A stretch of DNA of 64,000 nucleotides from Streptomyces pristinaespiralis (GCF_001278075.1 NZ_CP011340.1:4216001-4280000); one strand, 5' to 3'; shown: positions 19,411 through 28,506, counted from the first letter of the stretch. Notes: generated by a model from the sequence alone, not told the origin. Made by a program: numbers and translations.

Positions 19411-19908
19411 CTAGTTGCCGACATCCGCGCAAATGGCGTAGACGGTGACGGTGAACGTGGAGTTCCCGGTGTTGAAGAACCTCGCCACCCACCCGGTATT
19501 GTCCTCGTTCGGGCCGTTGTCGTGCGAACCGACCTCCGTGCTGCTCCCGTTCCAGCGGATGCCTCCGCCCGTCACGTTCTTACCGGCCGGGCAAGACGCC
19601 TCGACCGGGACGCCGAGGGAGTTGGGCAGGAGTTCGTAGCTCTCCGACACCACTTCGTAGCCTGTGAAGCCCTGCTGGTCCGGTGGGGTCGACGCCTGCT
19701 CGGCGCTCTGGCTGCAGTTGATGTTCTGCGTCCCGGTGAAGGTGTTCCCTTGCCCCACTTGTCCCGCCGGGAAGCAGGCGAGCGTGATCGAGGGCCCATC
19801 GATCAGCGAGAGAAGTCCGCCGTCCTGCGCCTGGGCGCTACTCGCGCTGAGGAGCATTGTTGCCACGGCGGAAACACCGGTGGCCACGAATCTCTGGTAG
19901 AGCTTCAT
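19411..19908 (-). CDS. Secreted protein of unknown function
   Basis: 165 residues. Sec signal peptide: KLYQR basic start, hydrophobic core, cleavage after SSAQA (about residue 27). The mature part has Cys pairs (ITLACFPAG, INCSQSA, ASCPAGKNVTGGG, YAICADVGN) likely forming disulfides. The CPAGKNVTGGGIRW stretch and the TFTVTVYAIC end resemble a widespread Streptomyces extracellular beta-sandwich family of unknown role. ATG at 19908 with GGCGGAAG 4 bp upstream. Alone, no operon partner. Confidence 0.7.
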   Translation of the reverse strand: MKLYQRFVATGVSAVATMLLSASSAQAQDGGLLSLIDGPSITLACFPAGQVGQGNTFTGTQNINCSQSAEQASTPPDQQGFTGYEVVSESYELLPNSLGVPVEASCPAGKNVTGGGIRWNGSSTEVGSHDNGPNEDNTGWVARFFNTGNSTFTVTVYAICADVGN

Positions 19909-20522
19909 ATCTTCCGCCTTTACTGGTGCAGTTTCACTTGCGCTCCCACATGATGTGATCCAGTCCGCACATGTCATATGAGGCGCACCGGATGAGGCGA
20001 CCGAAGAGTTGTGTTTCATCCTTTACCGCCTTGGCGCCGAAACCCTCCGCGCTCGTGCGCCTTTACGCACGCGTGCGGTTCGTGGGGAGCGGAGAGCCCG
20101 TACGTAGAAGTCCCGGGGCGATCGGAGTGGGGCGCCGCTACGATCGGCCCTCATGACGTCACATCAGGCGGATGCCGCGTAGACCCCCGCGCGCGCTGAG
20201 GGCCGCCGTGCCCGCACGGCAGAGCGACGGTGCGGTGAGCACGCTGCTCATCAGCGCGTGTCCCGGGCCGTCGGCATGTGGTGCCGTGCACACGTACCTT
20301 TTCGTCGACGGCCTCGAGGTGGTGGCGCGCAGCGACAACAGGATGGCCGGCCTCGCTCCGGGGCAACTGCTCCGCCCCGGCGGACCGCTGTATCCGACGG
20401 ATACGCCGCGCCATGTGGAGGTGGCGGCCCAGCAGCAGCCTGAACCGGGGCTGGACAGACACCTCAGGCCCATAAATCCTCAAGCCAGGCCGGTCATCGT
20501 CCGAACGGACGTCGATAGCATC
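19909..20522. other. Intergenic region with an uncertain open frame
   Basis: A plus-strand frame from GTG 20235 runs in phase into the PH-domain gene and contains protein-like sequence (HTYLFVDGLEVVARSDNRMA; PGGPLYPTDTPRH). It could be a real N-terminal extension of the next gene or the remains of a separate small gene. Nothing else recognised. Confidence 0.35.
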
Positions 20523-20987
20523 ATGGACATGCCTGATGTGCGGATCGGCTTCAATTCTGATGATCGCCGAAGGTCCTGGTGGCGGAACGGCCTTGTGACG
20601 CTGGCGCTTGCCGGTGTGATGGTGGCGATGATCCTGTCCACGCATGAGCCGAGCAAGTGGTGGTTTGTGGGTGGCCTTGGAATCCTTGCTGTGGTCGCTT
20701 TTGTCGGCACGGTCAACCTGATCTATGGCCGGGTCCTCTTGACCGCGAGGGGCCTGGAGTTCCGCACCTTTGTCAGCAGGCGGATCATCCCCTGGAACGA
20801 GGTCGCCGACATCGAGACGCGGCGGCGGGCTGTCCGGAGCAGAGTCTTGTGTGATCTGCGGGTCGTCAGGGTTCGCGGGCGGTCGCTCACGATTCCGGGA
20901 ACGGCCACCAGCCGGGTGATGGATGCCGAGCTTGAGCGGAAGCAGCTAGCCATCCGGGAGGGCTGGTCCCGCGCAGTCGGCGGCTGA
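20523..20987 (+). CDS. Membrane protein with bacterial PH-like domain
   Basis: 154 residues from ATG 20523. Two adjacent hydrophobic helices (GLVTLALAGVMVAMIL; WFVGGLGILAVVAFVGTVNLIY) are followed by a PH-like beta region (LLTARGLEFRTFVSRRIIPWNEVADIETRR), where the WNEVADI motif is typical of actinobacterial bPH proteins. Function unknown; such domains are usually membrane-associated. The start is uncertain because the frame is open to 20235 and 20172 and no strong ribosome site is present. Confidence 0.6.
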   Translation: MDMPDVRIGFNSDDRRRSWWRNGLVTLALAGVMVAMILSTHEPSKWWFVGGLGILAVVAFVGTVNLIYGRVLLTARGLEFRTFVSRRIIPWNEVADIETRRRAVRSRVLCDLRVVRVRGRSLTIPGTATSRVMDAELERKQLAIREGWSRAVGG

Positions 20988-21397
20988 TGGAGCTCATGCG
21001 GCGAGGGCCTCGGCTGCGGCGGGGAAGGCGACGGCCTCGTCGAAGAGCTGCAGCCAGACGTACACCTGGCGCCGGCAAGTCCAACCTCCATGCCGTGGCG
21101 GTGGCCGACGAGTGCCATGACGTGCCCCGTCTGTCCGAAGGCCTCATGGGCCAAGCCGACCGTATGCATCCACCGGCACCTGCACGGCCACCACCACTCG
21201 AACGGCCTGCCGGACTACTCGTCCTGCCGAGCCGGAGGCGGCCGCCTGCCCGGCTCGTGGGAGACGGACGCCTGCCCCGTCGTCGGAGGCGGCCGCATGC
21301 CCGGCTCGTCGGAGGACGGCGCCGCCCCGGCGCGCGGGCGTCCGGCAGCGGACGGCCTCTGCGGGCGGCGCGCCCACAGAGGCCGGTACTCCTGCGC
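20988..21397. other. Gene-poor stretch with a possible gene end
   Basis: On the minus strand, about 25 codons ending at 20994 read RQVYVWLQLFDEAVAFPAAA and look like the C-terminus of a lost gene; no start or remainder is visible. The rest holds short direct repeats (GGAGGCGGCCGC-type, 21233-21300) and no supported gene. Confidence 0.35.
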
Positions 21398-21676
21398 CTA
21401 GCCCATGTAGTTGTAGATCGGCCAGAACTGCGGCGTCGGGGGCGGGCCCCCCGCTCCGACGGCCTGGAAAGCAGGGACGAGACGTTCCTTGAGGAATCGC
21501 TTCGCGTCGTCCTCCGACTCCCAGATCTCGATGACCCGCCATCCACCGTCCGGGCCCGGACCGGCGGCGTGGAAGATGCCGCCCGCGGGCTTCTCCTCTA
21601 TGCCCAGATGATCCCTGATCCTGTCGTAGATCTCCTGTGTACCGTGTGGGTTGTCCACCAGCATGGCGACCGCCAT
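21398..21676 (-). CDS. ABM-type dimeric alpha/beta-barrel protein
   Basis: 92 residues, antibiotic-biosynthesis-monooxygenase-like (ferredoxin-fold dimer). Motifs: AVAMLVDNPHGTQEIYDRI, PAGGIFHAAGPGPDGGWRVI, EIWESEDDAKRFLKERL. Members may be monooxygenases without cofactor or simple sensors. ATG at 21676 with GAGGAGG 6 bp upstream. Its start shares a base with the stop of the upstream hydrolase remnant (TGATG), so the two were once an operon. Confidence 0.75.
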   Translation of the reverse strand: MAVAMLVDNPHGTQEIYDRIRDHLGIEEKPAGGIFHAAGPGPDGGWRVIEIWESEDDAKRFLKERLVPAFQAVGAGGPPPTPQFWPIYNYMG

Positions 21677-22044
21677 CACTGCCTCCTCGTGATCGGTTGT
21701 CCGTTCCCCGAGTGGTCGTACGGCGTGCGGTGAAGTGGTGTGCCGATCTCCGTCCGCAGTGGGTGCGGGAAGGCTTCGGGCCGTTCGAAGGCGGGGTCGT
21801 CCGCGGCGTTCTCGAGCACGTGCGGCGGGCATCCGTACCGGGCGCTCGCGGCCTGCGTGCCCCACAGCCGCACCTGAGGGTCGTGCCTCCCGCAGATCAA
21901 GGTGGCGGGTACGGCGATCCGTGCCAGGCCGGCCGGGACCGGGGTCGTCGCGAACTCCGGCACGAGGCGTCGGCCGGGAACCCGGTGAGCAGCCGGTCGC
22001 TGATCGCCGCCTGCGTGGCACGTGTTCATCGTTGCCACCTCCAT
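21676..22044 (-). pseudogene. Alpha/beta hydrolase remnant (C-terminal, frameshifted)
   Basis: Reads IAVPATLICGRHDPQVRLWG and RYGCPPHVLENAADDPAFER, the Asp- and His-loop side of an alpha/beta hydrolase. Upstream, the expected AAISDRLLTGFP sequence is in another frame, so one base was lost or gained near 21975. The nucleophile half is absent; LuxR-type regulator and a short intergenic region follow. Confidence 0.6.
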
Positions 22045-22154
22045 CCGCTCTCAGCCTCCTCTCAGGGACCGCGGCCGGCATCGCCCGGATCCACCAACCC
22101 GGCGCCGGAGTGGGGCGTGGTCCTTTCTGACCACACGGGGCGGCCGGGCGGAGG

Positions 22155-23828
22155 TCATACGAGATGGTGCTCGTACGCGAAGACGCTCGCGGCGGTCCGC
22201 GACGACACGTCGAGCTTGGCGAAGATGTTCTGGATGTGCCGGGCGACGGTGTGTTCACTGATGACCAATTCGGACGCGATCTCCCTGTTGTGCTTCCCCG
22301 CGGCGACGAGGCGCAGCACGGCCTGCTCCCGCGGTGTCAGTCGCAGGACGCCCCCGGGTCCGTGTGCCGGTGCGTGTCGGGGTGCCTGCTCGGCTGCGGC
22401 GTCCCGGGGGAACGGGTCGAGCCGTGCGAGGTCCGGCGCGGCCCGGAGTCGCTCGAACCCGACCCGGGCCGCCTCCAGTTCGATGCCGGCCGTCTCGTCG
22501 TCGCCCAGGGCGCGGCATGCCCGGCCGATGAGCATGCGCACGTGTGCCGTCTCGTACGGTGCGTCGAGTTCCCGCCATCCCAGCTCCGCCCTACGGAGTG
22601 CGATCAGGGCCGACCGTGCGTCGCCGGCCGCCAGATCGACCGAGCCACGGGCGGCCGCCGCCATCACGCTCAGGACGCCGCCCCGGTAGGTCGCGGCGAT
22701 CGCGCCGAGCTCGTCGCATGCCGTCCGCGCGGCACCGGTGTCCCCCACGGCCAGCATGATGTCCACGCAGGCGGGCAGCAGCCGCGCCCGCTCCAAGGGC
22801 TCGGTGGTTTCCGCGACGACCCGGCGGATCGCGGCGACGGCGGCGCCCTCGTTCCCCTGGGCCAGCCGCAGCAGGGCCAGCCCCGGCTGCGGATCCCCTC
22901 CGCAGCGGCCGGCGTCCCGGTACGCCTCCTCGGCCTCCTTGAGCTCCCCTTGCAGGCGGTGGATCTCCGCCTGCCGGTAGTAGGACCGAGCGGCTGCCCC
23001 CTGGTTCATCTCCTGCCGGAAGCGCTCGCCCGCCCGTTCCGCCTCTGCCAGCGCGTCCGGCCACGCGCCGTGCAGTTGCATGATCTCGGCGCGGTGCACG
23101 AGGCACTGGCCGCTGAAGGCCACCATGTCGGGCTGCTGCCGGCACCACGCCGTCAGCGCCTCGGTCCACTCCTGTGCGCGGCGGAACTCGTACACCGCCC
23201 GGCAGGCGGCGATCACGGCGCAGTAGATCAGCCCGGTGACGAGGGGGGAGAGGTCGTCCGCGGTGACGGACACCATGGCCTCGTCGAGCAGCCGGAGCCC
23301 TTCCTGGACCCGCCCGTCCCTCACCAGACAGTGCCCCTGCTCGTGCAGGGCGAGGGCGAGCAGGTCGGCGTCCCCGAAGCGTTCCGCGACCGCCACCGCC
23401 CGGGCCGCGGTGGCGCAGGCGCCGGCGAGGTCGCCGCCGGCCCGCTGGGCCATGACGGCCGGCATGAGCAGATAGCCCTCTTCGGCGCAGGCGCCCTCTT
23501 CCGCATCGACCAGCCGGTGCGCCCGCCCGAACCATCCACCCGCGCGGCCCGTCTCCCCTCTGAGCGCCAGGTCGACGCCCGCCCAGAAGGCGCAGCGCAC
23601 CGCGCTCAGCGGCCGGGCCGCCTCCAGATGGGAGCCGTACGCCCGCTCCATCCCGCTGACCATGTCCTCGTGGCGACCGGTCATATAGGCGCAGGTGGCG
23701 AGGAGTTCGAGGTCGTCCGCTCCCAGGGGACCCGCCCGGTCCGCGAGTTCCAGAGCTTTGTAGGCCTCGGCCCACGCCCGTGCGGCGCAGGCTGCCCGGC
23801 CACGCTCAAGATCTCCGGTCATGGCCAT
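22155..23828 (-). CDS. LuxR-type transcriptional regulator with TPR-like repeats
   Basis: 557 residues. The N-terminal ~470 residues are all-helical tetratricopeptide-like repeats (WAEAYKALELADRAGPLG; GCCAT..ARAVAVAERFGDADLLALALHEQGHCL; QGELKEAEEAYRDAG), lacking the ATPase of the LAL type. The C-terminus has a full LuxR helix-turn-helix: LTPREQAVLRLVAAGKHNRE, IASELVISEHTVARHIQNIF, AKLDVSSRTAA. ATG 23828 is chosen (a second is two codons later); the frame is open upstream without similarity. Probably a stand-alone regulator in this accessory zone, perhaps once of the adjacent hydrolase gene. Confidence 0.8.
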   Translation of the reverse strand: MAMTGDLERGRAACAARAWAEAYKALELADRAGPLGADDLELLATCAYMTGRHEDMVSGMERAYGSHLEAARPLSAVRCAFWAGVDLALRGETGRAGGWFGRAHRLVDAEEGACAEEGYLLMPAVMAQRAGGDLAGACATAARAVAVAERFGDADLLALALHEQGHCLVRDGRVQEGLRLLDEAMVSVTADDLSPLVTGLIYCAVIAACRAVYEFRRAQEWTEALTAWCRQQPDMVAFSGQCLVHRAEIMQLHGAWPDALAEAERAGERFRQEMNQGAAARSYYRQAEIHRLQGELKEAEEAYRDAGRCGGDPQPGLALLRLAQGNEGAAVAAIRRVVAETTEPLERARLLPACVDIMLAVGDTGAARTACDELGAIAATYRGGVLSVMAAAARGSVDLAAGDARSALIALRRAELGWRELDAPYETAHVRMLIGRACRALGDDETAGIELEAARVGFERLRAAPDLARLDPFPRDAAAEQAPRHAPAHGPGGVLRLTPREQAVLRLVAAGKHNREIASELVISEHTVARHIQNIFAKLDVSSRTAASVFAYEHHLV

Positions 23829-23972
23829 GACGACCGCCTGTCCAGCTCTGCTTCCTGGTGCCTCCGAGAAGCACCTCAATTTTATGGGAACGCCCTGTAT
23901 GGATCCATTTGTCACTGTGAGCGAGCGGCCGGATCGCGCAGCAGGCCGACGGCCGGAGCGGACGGCCGGGGG

Positions 23973-24383
23973 CTACGCGGTGGACCCGCCCCGCGATCCG
24001 TCCCGCTTCACGGCGGCGATCACGGCGGAAAGGCCGGCGGTCACGGCGAGGCTCCCCAGCAGGACCAGGCCCACGCCGATCACGAAGAGGCCGCTGGCGT
24101 CGTCCGACCAGTCGTAGGCGGCGGCAACGGTCAGGCCCAGCGGGACGCCGGCCAGGGCGCCCACGAAGTACCGCCGGGACGCCGCCCAGTACACGGGCGG
24201 CAGCAGGGTCAGCACCAGGCCGATCACCTGCCACGCCTCGTACGGGCCGGTCGTCGAGCCGTCGGGGTGCACGTCACGGTGCTGGTCCCAGCCCAGCCAG
24301 GCGGCCCACAGCCCTGCCGCCAGCACAGCCGGCACGAGGACGGCCGAGAGCTGGGGGACGAAGGTCAGAAGTCTCTGTCGCAT
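23973..24383 (-). CDS. Four-helix membrane protein
   Basis: 136 residues, four hydrophobic segments (FVPQLSAVLVPAVLAAGLWAAWLG; AWQVIGLVLTLLPPVYW; YFVGALAGVPLGLTVAAA; GLFVIGVGLVLLGSLAVTAG). The ATG at 24383 follows a GGGG patch; an upstream ATG would add a Pro/Arg-rich tail with no similarity. No family recognised. Confidence 0.55.
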   Translation of the reverse strand: MRQRLLTFVPQLSAVLVPAVLAAGLWAAWLGWDQHRDVHPDGSTTGPYEAWQVIGLVLTLLPPVYWAASRRYFVGALAGVPLGLTVAAAYDWSDDASGLFVIGVGLVLLGSLAVTAGLSAVIAAVKRDGSRGGSTA

Positions 24384-24475
24384 GGCCCCAGCGTCCCGGC
24401 CCGCCGGACGGCCGGCCAGGGTGCACATACTCACTTCTGCCCTGGGTATTCGGTGCGCCGGGTACGGGCGGGGGC

Positions 24476-24575
24476 GTGGTGGCACGTCGCGCCCGGACGC
24501 ATGGTGAGCCGCCTCGGTCCGGCCCCGGGTCCGTCCGGGCCACCACGGGATCGCCGAGCGGGGGGCGCGACGTGC
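24476..24575. terminator. Inverted repeats downstream of the AmCP cluster
   Basis: A 13-bp perfect inverted repeat GCACGTCGCGCCC (24482-24494) / 24563-24575, plus GTGGTGGC (24476-24483) / 24539-24546 and GCCCGGACG (24491-24499) / 24532-24540. These can fold in alternative ways just after the last cluster gene, so a terminator is plausible, but the loops are long. Confidence 0.4.
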
Positions 24576-24597
24576 GCCCCGGGCTCGCGACGGGTGA

Positions 24598-25848
24598 CTA
24601 CGCGGGGGCCGCCTCCGTCTCCGGGACGGCCTCTTCCGCCGGTTGCGCCTCGGCCGCTCCGTCCCGGCTGATCAGGCAGATGACCGCGCACACCGCCGCC
24701 ACCGCGGCGGCGGCGTACCAGTTGGCGCCCGGGACACCCAGGGACAGCGACAGGTCGAACAGGACGCCGGCAAGGAGCGAGCCGACCATGTTGCCCGCGC
24801 TGCGGAAGAAGTGCATGGCGCCCATGGCCTTGGCGAGCCGCTGCTCGGGGACCTTGCGGGCGACCCAGATGTCGAAGGACGGCACGAAGAGGACCTCACC
24901 GAGGACGACCACGAGGCAGCCGACGATCACCCAGGCGGCACTGCGGCCGGCTCCGAAGGCGAGGAAGGCGGCGGTCATGCCGGCCAGGCCGACCGCCATG
25001 ACCGCGCCGGGACGCAGGTGCTTGATCAGGAACTTGAAGAGGGGGTACTGGAGCACCAGGACGCTCAGGCCGGTGATCCAGAACGGGGCGGACGGCGCCC
25101 ACTGCGGCGCGTACTCCTCCATGTGCAGCGGAATGCCGACGAGGAAGCCGATCGACAGGAACCAGAACACGGCCGAGAGCAGGAAGTAGCGCGTGGCTCC
25201 CCGCACGTCGATGCCCTTGAACACGGTCAGGCTGAACAGCGGCTTGCGTGCCTGCGCCGCCTCGGCCGCCCGGGCGTCGGCAGCCTCCCGCGTCTCGAAC
25301 CCGTCCCGGGGGATGAAGGCCGAGGACGCGAGGCAGAAGCCGATGAAGATGGCGAACACCACGCTGAAGAGGGTGCGCAGATCCACGTCGGCGAGCAGAC
25401 CGCCCAGCAGCGCACCGCCGAACAGGCCCACCTGCGCGGACATCTGGAAGGTGGAGAACGCCTTGGGCCGCTCGTCGTCCGGGTAGGAGACGAGGATGTT
25501 CTTCAGGCCGGGGAACGCGGTTCCGGAACCGAAGCCGATGAAGAACGCGAGCACGCTGTAGACGAGCACGCCGCCGCTGAAGCCCATGGCGCCCAGCGCC
25601 ACCGCCTCCATGGCGGTGCCGAAGAACACCGCCCCGCGGATGCCGATGCGTGCCGCGGTCCCCTCGTAGAAGAACGTGGCGAGCAGGCGGCCCACGTACG
25701 TCATACACATGACCACGCCGGCCCAGAAGCCGCTGTCGGTGCCGCCGAGCGAGGCGAGGAGTACGGGGAACCAGATGAAGTTCCCGATGTGGGCGAGGAA
25801 GATGCCGGCGTTGACGCCGATGAGCGCCCGCCTGCGTTCGATGGTCAT
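24598..25848 (-). CDS. MFS transporter (product exporter of the AmCP cluster)
   Basis: 416 residues, about 12 membrane helices, with the MFS loop between helices 2 and 3 as FFYEGTAARIGIRGA and a cytoplasmic middle loop (FIPRDGFETREAADARAAEA). The C-terminus is Ala/Glu/Pro-rich. The start ATG overlaps the amidohydrolase stop (ATGA), so it is the last gene of the biosynthetic operon and most likely exports the product or gives self-resistance. Confidence 0.85.
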   Translation of the reverse strand: MTIERRRALIGVNAGIFLAHIGNFIWFPVLLASLGGTDSGFWAGVVMCMTYVGRLLATFFYEGTAARIGIRGAVFFGTAMEAVALGAMGFSGGVLVYSVLAFFIGFGSGTAFPGLKNILVSYPDDERPKAFSTFQMSAQVGLFGGALLGGLLADVDLRTLFSVVFAIFIGFCLASSAFIPRDGFETREAADARAAEAAQARKPLFSLTVFKGIDVRGATRYFLLSAVFWFLSIGFLVGIPLHMEEYAPQWAPSAPFWITGLSVLVLQYPLFKFLIKHLRPGAVMAVGLAGMTAAFLAFGAGRSAAWVIVGCLVVVLGEVLFVPSFDIWVARKVPEQRLAKAMGAMHFFRSAGNMVGSLLAGVLFDLSLSLGVPGANWYAAAAVAAVCAVICLISRDGAAEAQPAEEAVPETEAAPA

Positions 25849-27170
25849 AGCGCGACCTTTCCCTTGGACTCGGTGGCGCGGAGGTCCGCGATGGCGCGCG
25901 CGACGGCGGGCCGGTCGACCGGCACGCCCTGGACGACGGTGGACAGCGGCAGTGCCGTGAGCGGCCTGCCGGGTGCGTGCAGGTTGTAGGTGGCCTGCGC
26001 CCCGGGGCGCAGGGGCCCGGCCCCGGAGGTGTCGCCGCGCAGTTCGTCGAAGTAGCGGCGGCCGCCGACGGTGGCCTGCCGGCGCAGCGCCTCGGTGACC
26101 GAGGCGTCGTCGCCGCGCAGCAGTTCGAGCTCACTGAGGAGGGAGTAGCCGTGGTAGGCACCGGTGTTGCCGGAGTCGGTGCCGACGAGCAGATTGCCGT
26201 GGCGCAGTGCGGTGAGGGCGTTGCGCCGCATGTCGGCCAGTGCGGCGGTACGGGTCTCCTGGCAGCCGTACTCGATCCCGAAGGGCTTCTCGATGCCCTC
26301 GACGAAGTCCAGGTTGCCGCGGTCCTGGGTCTCGGCGAATCCCTCGCGGCCGTAGTCGGCGAGGAACTCCTCCCGGGTCATGACCATGGGGCTCAGCCCG
26401 GCCAGGGTGGAGACGAACCGGGCTCCCTCGAGCCGCTTCCAGTCGGCCGCGTCCAGGGTCCGGTCCCGCACGGAGTGGGCGAAGAGCCGGAACCCGCAGT
26501 CGTACGCCCAGAGGGTCTCCTGCAGGGTGTTGCAGTCGATGACCGCGGTGATCCCACGCTCGGCGGCGATCCGGGCGGTGAACTTGAGGACCCGCTCGGA
26601 CAGGCGGGAGAAGCGCACGGGGGTGCCCGGCTGCTCCGTGCCGTCGGTGAACATGACCTTGAGGAAGGTGCCGCCCCGCTCGGAGTTGGTGCGCAGCGCG
26701 TGGTCCAGGTCGGCCTCGACGGCGAGCATGTGCACGGGCGCCGGGAACTCGACGCCGTGCCCCCGGAGCCCGGCCGCGTTCGTCATCGCCGTCACCGCGT
26801 AGCCGCAGTGGGCGATCTCGGGATACGGCCAGGGCGAGGTGCGGCTCCCGGCTTCCCAGGCGTCGGACACCAGGGGGAACCCGAACATGTCCACCACGTG
26901 GGTGACCCCGTGGTAGAGGTACTGGAGGGCGACGATCCGCGGGTCGTCGACGGTGTCGTCCCAGTTGGCCGGCAGCGACACGTGAGCGTGGGTCTCGGTG
27001 TAGCCGGGCCACAGCTCCGTCTCACCTCCGTGGCGGGTGCCCGACGGTTCGATGCGGGTGAAGACGCCGTCCTCGGTGGTCACGTCGAACAGCGCCTCGT
27101 CGTCGAGGGCGGGCACGGCCACGCCCCGGAGGGTCGCGGGCGGCGCCTGGCGGTAGACGGTCGCGCTCAT
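25845..27170 (-). CDS. Amidohydrolase-superfamily protein
   Basis: 441 residues. The metallo-hydrolase barrel begins with LWPGYTETHAHVSLP (HxH metal motif, about residue 60), has GTFLKVMFTDG (candidate carbamylated Lys) and LLVGTDSGNTG (metal Asp). The first lone His of the family is not obvious: the strand reads VIDCNTLQE, while the second is present in LFAHSVRD. So it may bind one metal or act on an unusual substrate. Start overlaps the ATP-grasp stop by 4 bp. In the cluster it could cyclise, trim or deprotect the amino-acid or peptide product (inference). Confidence 0.75.
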   Translation of the reverse strand: MSATVYRQAPPATLRGVAVPALDDEALFDVTTEDGVFTRIEPSGTRHGGETELWPGYTETHAHVSLPANWDDTVDDPRIVALQYLYHGVTHVVDMFGFPLVSDAWEAGSRTSPWPYPEIAHCGYAVTAMTNAAGLRGHGVEFPAPVHMLAVEADLDHALRTNSERGGTFLKVMFTDGTEQPGTPVRFSRLSERVLKFTARIAAERGITAVIDCNTLQETLWAYDCGFRLFAHSVRDRTLDAADWKRLEGARFVSTLAGLSPMVMTREEFLADYGREGFAETQDRGNLDFVEGIEKPFGIEYGCQETRTAALADMRRNALTALRHGNLLVGTDSGNTGAYHGYSLLSELELLRGDDASVTEALRRQATVGGRRYFDELRGDTSGAGPLRPGAQATYNLHAPGRPLTALPLSTVVQGVPVDRPAVARAIADLRATESKGKVAL

Positions 27171-28420
27171 CGGGCCACGTCGACCTTCATCCGCAGGTCG
27201 ATGCCGTCGAGGGCCGCCTCGCACCGCTTGTTGACCTCGGCGCGGTCGGCGCCGGTGAAGATGATGTGCCCGATCCAGTCGAAGTTGGAGCGGGAGAGCC
27301 GGGTGACCGGGGTGCCCGGCTTCTTGTAGGCCAGGGCGCTGTGGAAGCCGGGAAGCTCCTCGATGGCGTCGAAGCCGATGGCGTCGACCGTGCCGGCGAC
27401 GGGGGCGCCGAACCAGTGGCCGCCCGCGGTGGTCTCACCGGGGAAGGGGAGTTCGGGCCGCTCGCCGAGAGCCTGCCGGATGACCTCCAGGTAGGGGTCG
27501 ACGCCGGAGGTGATCTGCATGAGGCTCGGCACGATCCCGCCGATGAGACGGCCGTTGACCTCGCACAGCACCGGGCCGTCCGCGCTGAGCAGGTACTCGG
27601 TGTGGATGAAGCCGAAGTCGACGCCGAGTTCGTTCAGTACGCGGGTGGTGGTGGCGAACAGCTCGTCCTGGAGCGGGTGTCCGCTGAAGTAGGTGGCACC
27701 CATCTCGATGAAGTGCGGGAAGCCGCTCAGCGGCCGGTCGGTGAGGCCGAGGTTGACGACCTCGCCGTTGCCGAGGACGCAGGACTCCACCGAGATCAGC
27801 TCTCCGGTGACGAACTCCTCGATGAGGATGTCCGGGATGCGTACGACGCCGCGGCCGTAGTCGACCACGTCCGCCAGCTCGGCCAGGTAGTCACGCAGGT
27901 CCTGCTCGTCCTTGAGGTGCAGGACGTGCAGGCTGGCCGTGCCGTCGGAGGGCTTGACCACGCACGGGAAGCCGATCTCCCGGACGGCGGCCTCGACCTC
28001 GGCCGGGTCCGCGACGTGGGCGAAGCGCGGCTGCCGTACGCCGGTGCCGTCCAGGGTGGTTCGGGTCAGGTGCTTGTGCCGGGCGTTGCGGGCGCCCTCG
28101 ACGCTCATGCCCGGCAGGCCGAGCGCCTCGGCGACCGCCGCGGTGTGCACGGTGTGGTACTCGCTGTAGGTGGTGACGCCGTGGACCGGCTTCTCGGCGT
28201 GCAGGTTGCGCGCGAGGGCCGTCAGGTCCTCGATGGAGAAGGCCTGCTCGCTCTTGATCACCTGGCACTTGGGGTGCGCGTAGGCCGCCTCGGCGAGGGG
28301 CGAGACACCGAGGTAGAAGTCGGGGTCGACCGACACGAGGGTGACGTCGTGCCCCAGTTCCAGGGCGTTGGCGATGCCGGCGATCCCGTTGGGGTTGCAT
28401 TCGATCATGAGGATATGCAC
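27167..28420 (-). CDS. ATP-grasp ligase
   Basis: 417 residues, biotin-carboxylase-like ATP-grasp fold: preATP-grasp domain ILMIECNPNGIAGIANALELG, then FPCVVKPSDGTASLHVL (P-loop-like Lys), LIEEFVTGELISVE, and the metal loop VLCEVNGRLIGG. Such enzymes form amide or peptide bonds through acyl phosphates, e.g. L-amino acid ligases. GTG start at 28420 with AGGAG 9 bp upstream. It is separated from the transketolase gene by a 127-bp repeat-rich gap, then coupled by ATGA to the amidohydrolase. Likely joins the AmCP-made amino acid to a partner. Confidence 0.8.
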   Translation of the reverse strand: MHILMIECNPNGIAGIANALELGHDVTLVSVDPDFYLGVSPLAEAAYAHPKCQVIKSEQAFSIEDLTALARNLHAEKPVHGVTTYSEYHTVHTAAVAEALGLPGMSVEGARNARHKHLTRTTLDGTGVRQPRFAHVADPAEVEAAVREIGFPCVVKPSDGTASLHVLHLKDEQDLRDYLAELADVVDYGRGVVRIPDILIEEFVTGELISVESCVLGNGEVVNLGLTDRPLSGFPHFIEMGATYFSGHPLQDELFATTTRVLNELGVDFGFIHTEYLLSADGPVLCEVNGRLIGGIVPSLMQITSGVDPYLEVIRQALGERPELPFPGETTAGGHWFGAPVAGTVDAIGFDAIEELPGFHSALAYKKPGTPVTRLSRSNFDWIGHIIFTGADRAEVNKRCEAALDGIDLRMKVDVAR

Positions 28421-28465
28421 GGTGCGTACTCCTGAAGTCTCGTGGTCAATGCGCAGGGCGTTCGT

Positions 28466-28506
28466 ACGTGGTGCGTGTCGTGCGTGGTGCGTGGTGCGTG
28501 TCGTGC
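28466..28506 (+). repeat. Short direct repeat between transketolase and ATP-grasp genes
   Basis: An 18-bp unit GTGGTGCGTGTCGTGC-type occurs at 28466-28483 and 28489-28506 with one mismatch. It fills the only sizeable gap in the otherwise overlapping operon and may be a processing or attenuation site, or mere slippage. Confidence 0.6.

Noticed and set aside
21233..21300. Short GGCCGC-type repeats considered as a CRISPR array
   Set aside because: Irregular unit length, no spacers and no cas genes; simple GC-rich redundancy.
24482..24575. Long inverted repeat considered as an insertion-sequence end
   Set aside because: No transposase and no target duplication; it fits better as a 3' hairpin of the operon.
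27266..28435. 389-codon plus-strand frame opposite the ATP-grasp gene
   Set aside because: Antisense shadow; the ATP-grasp protein has clear motifs.
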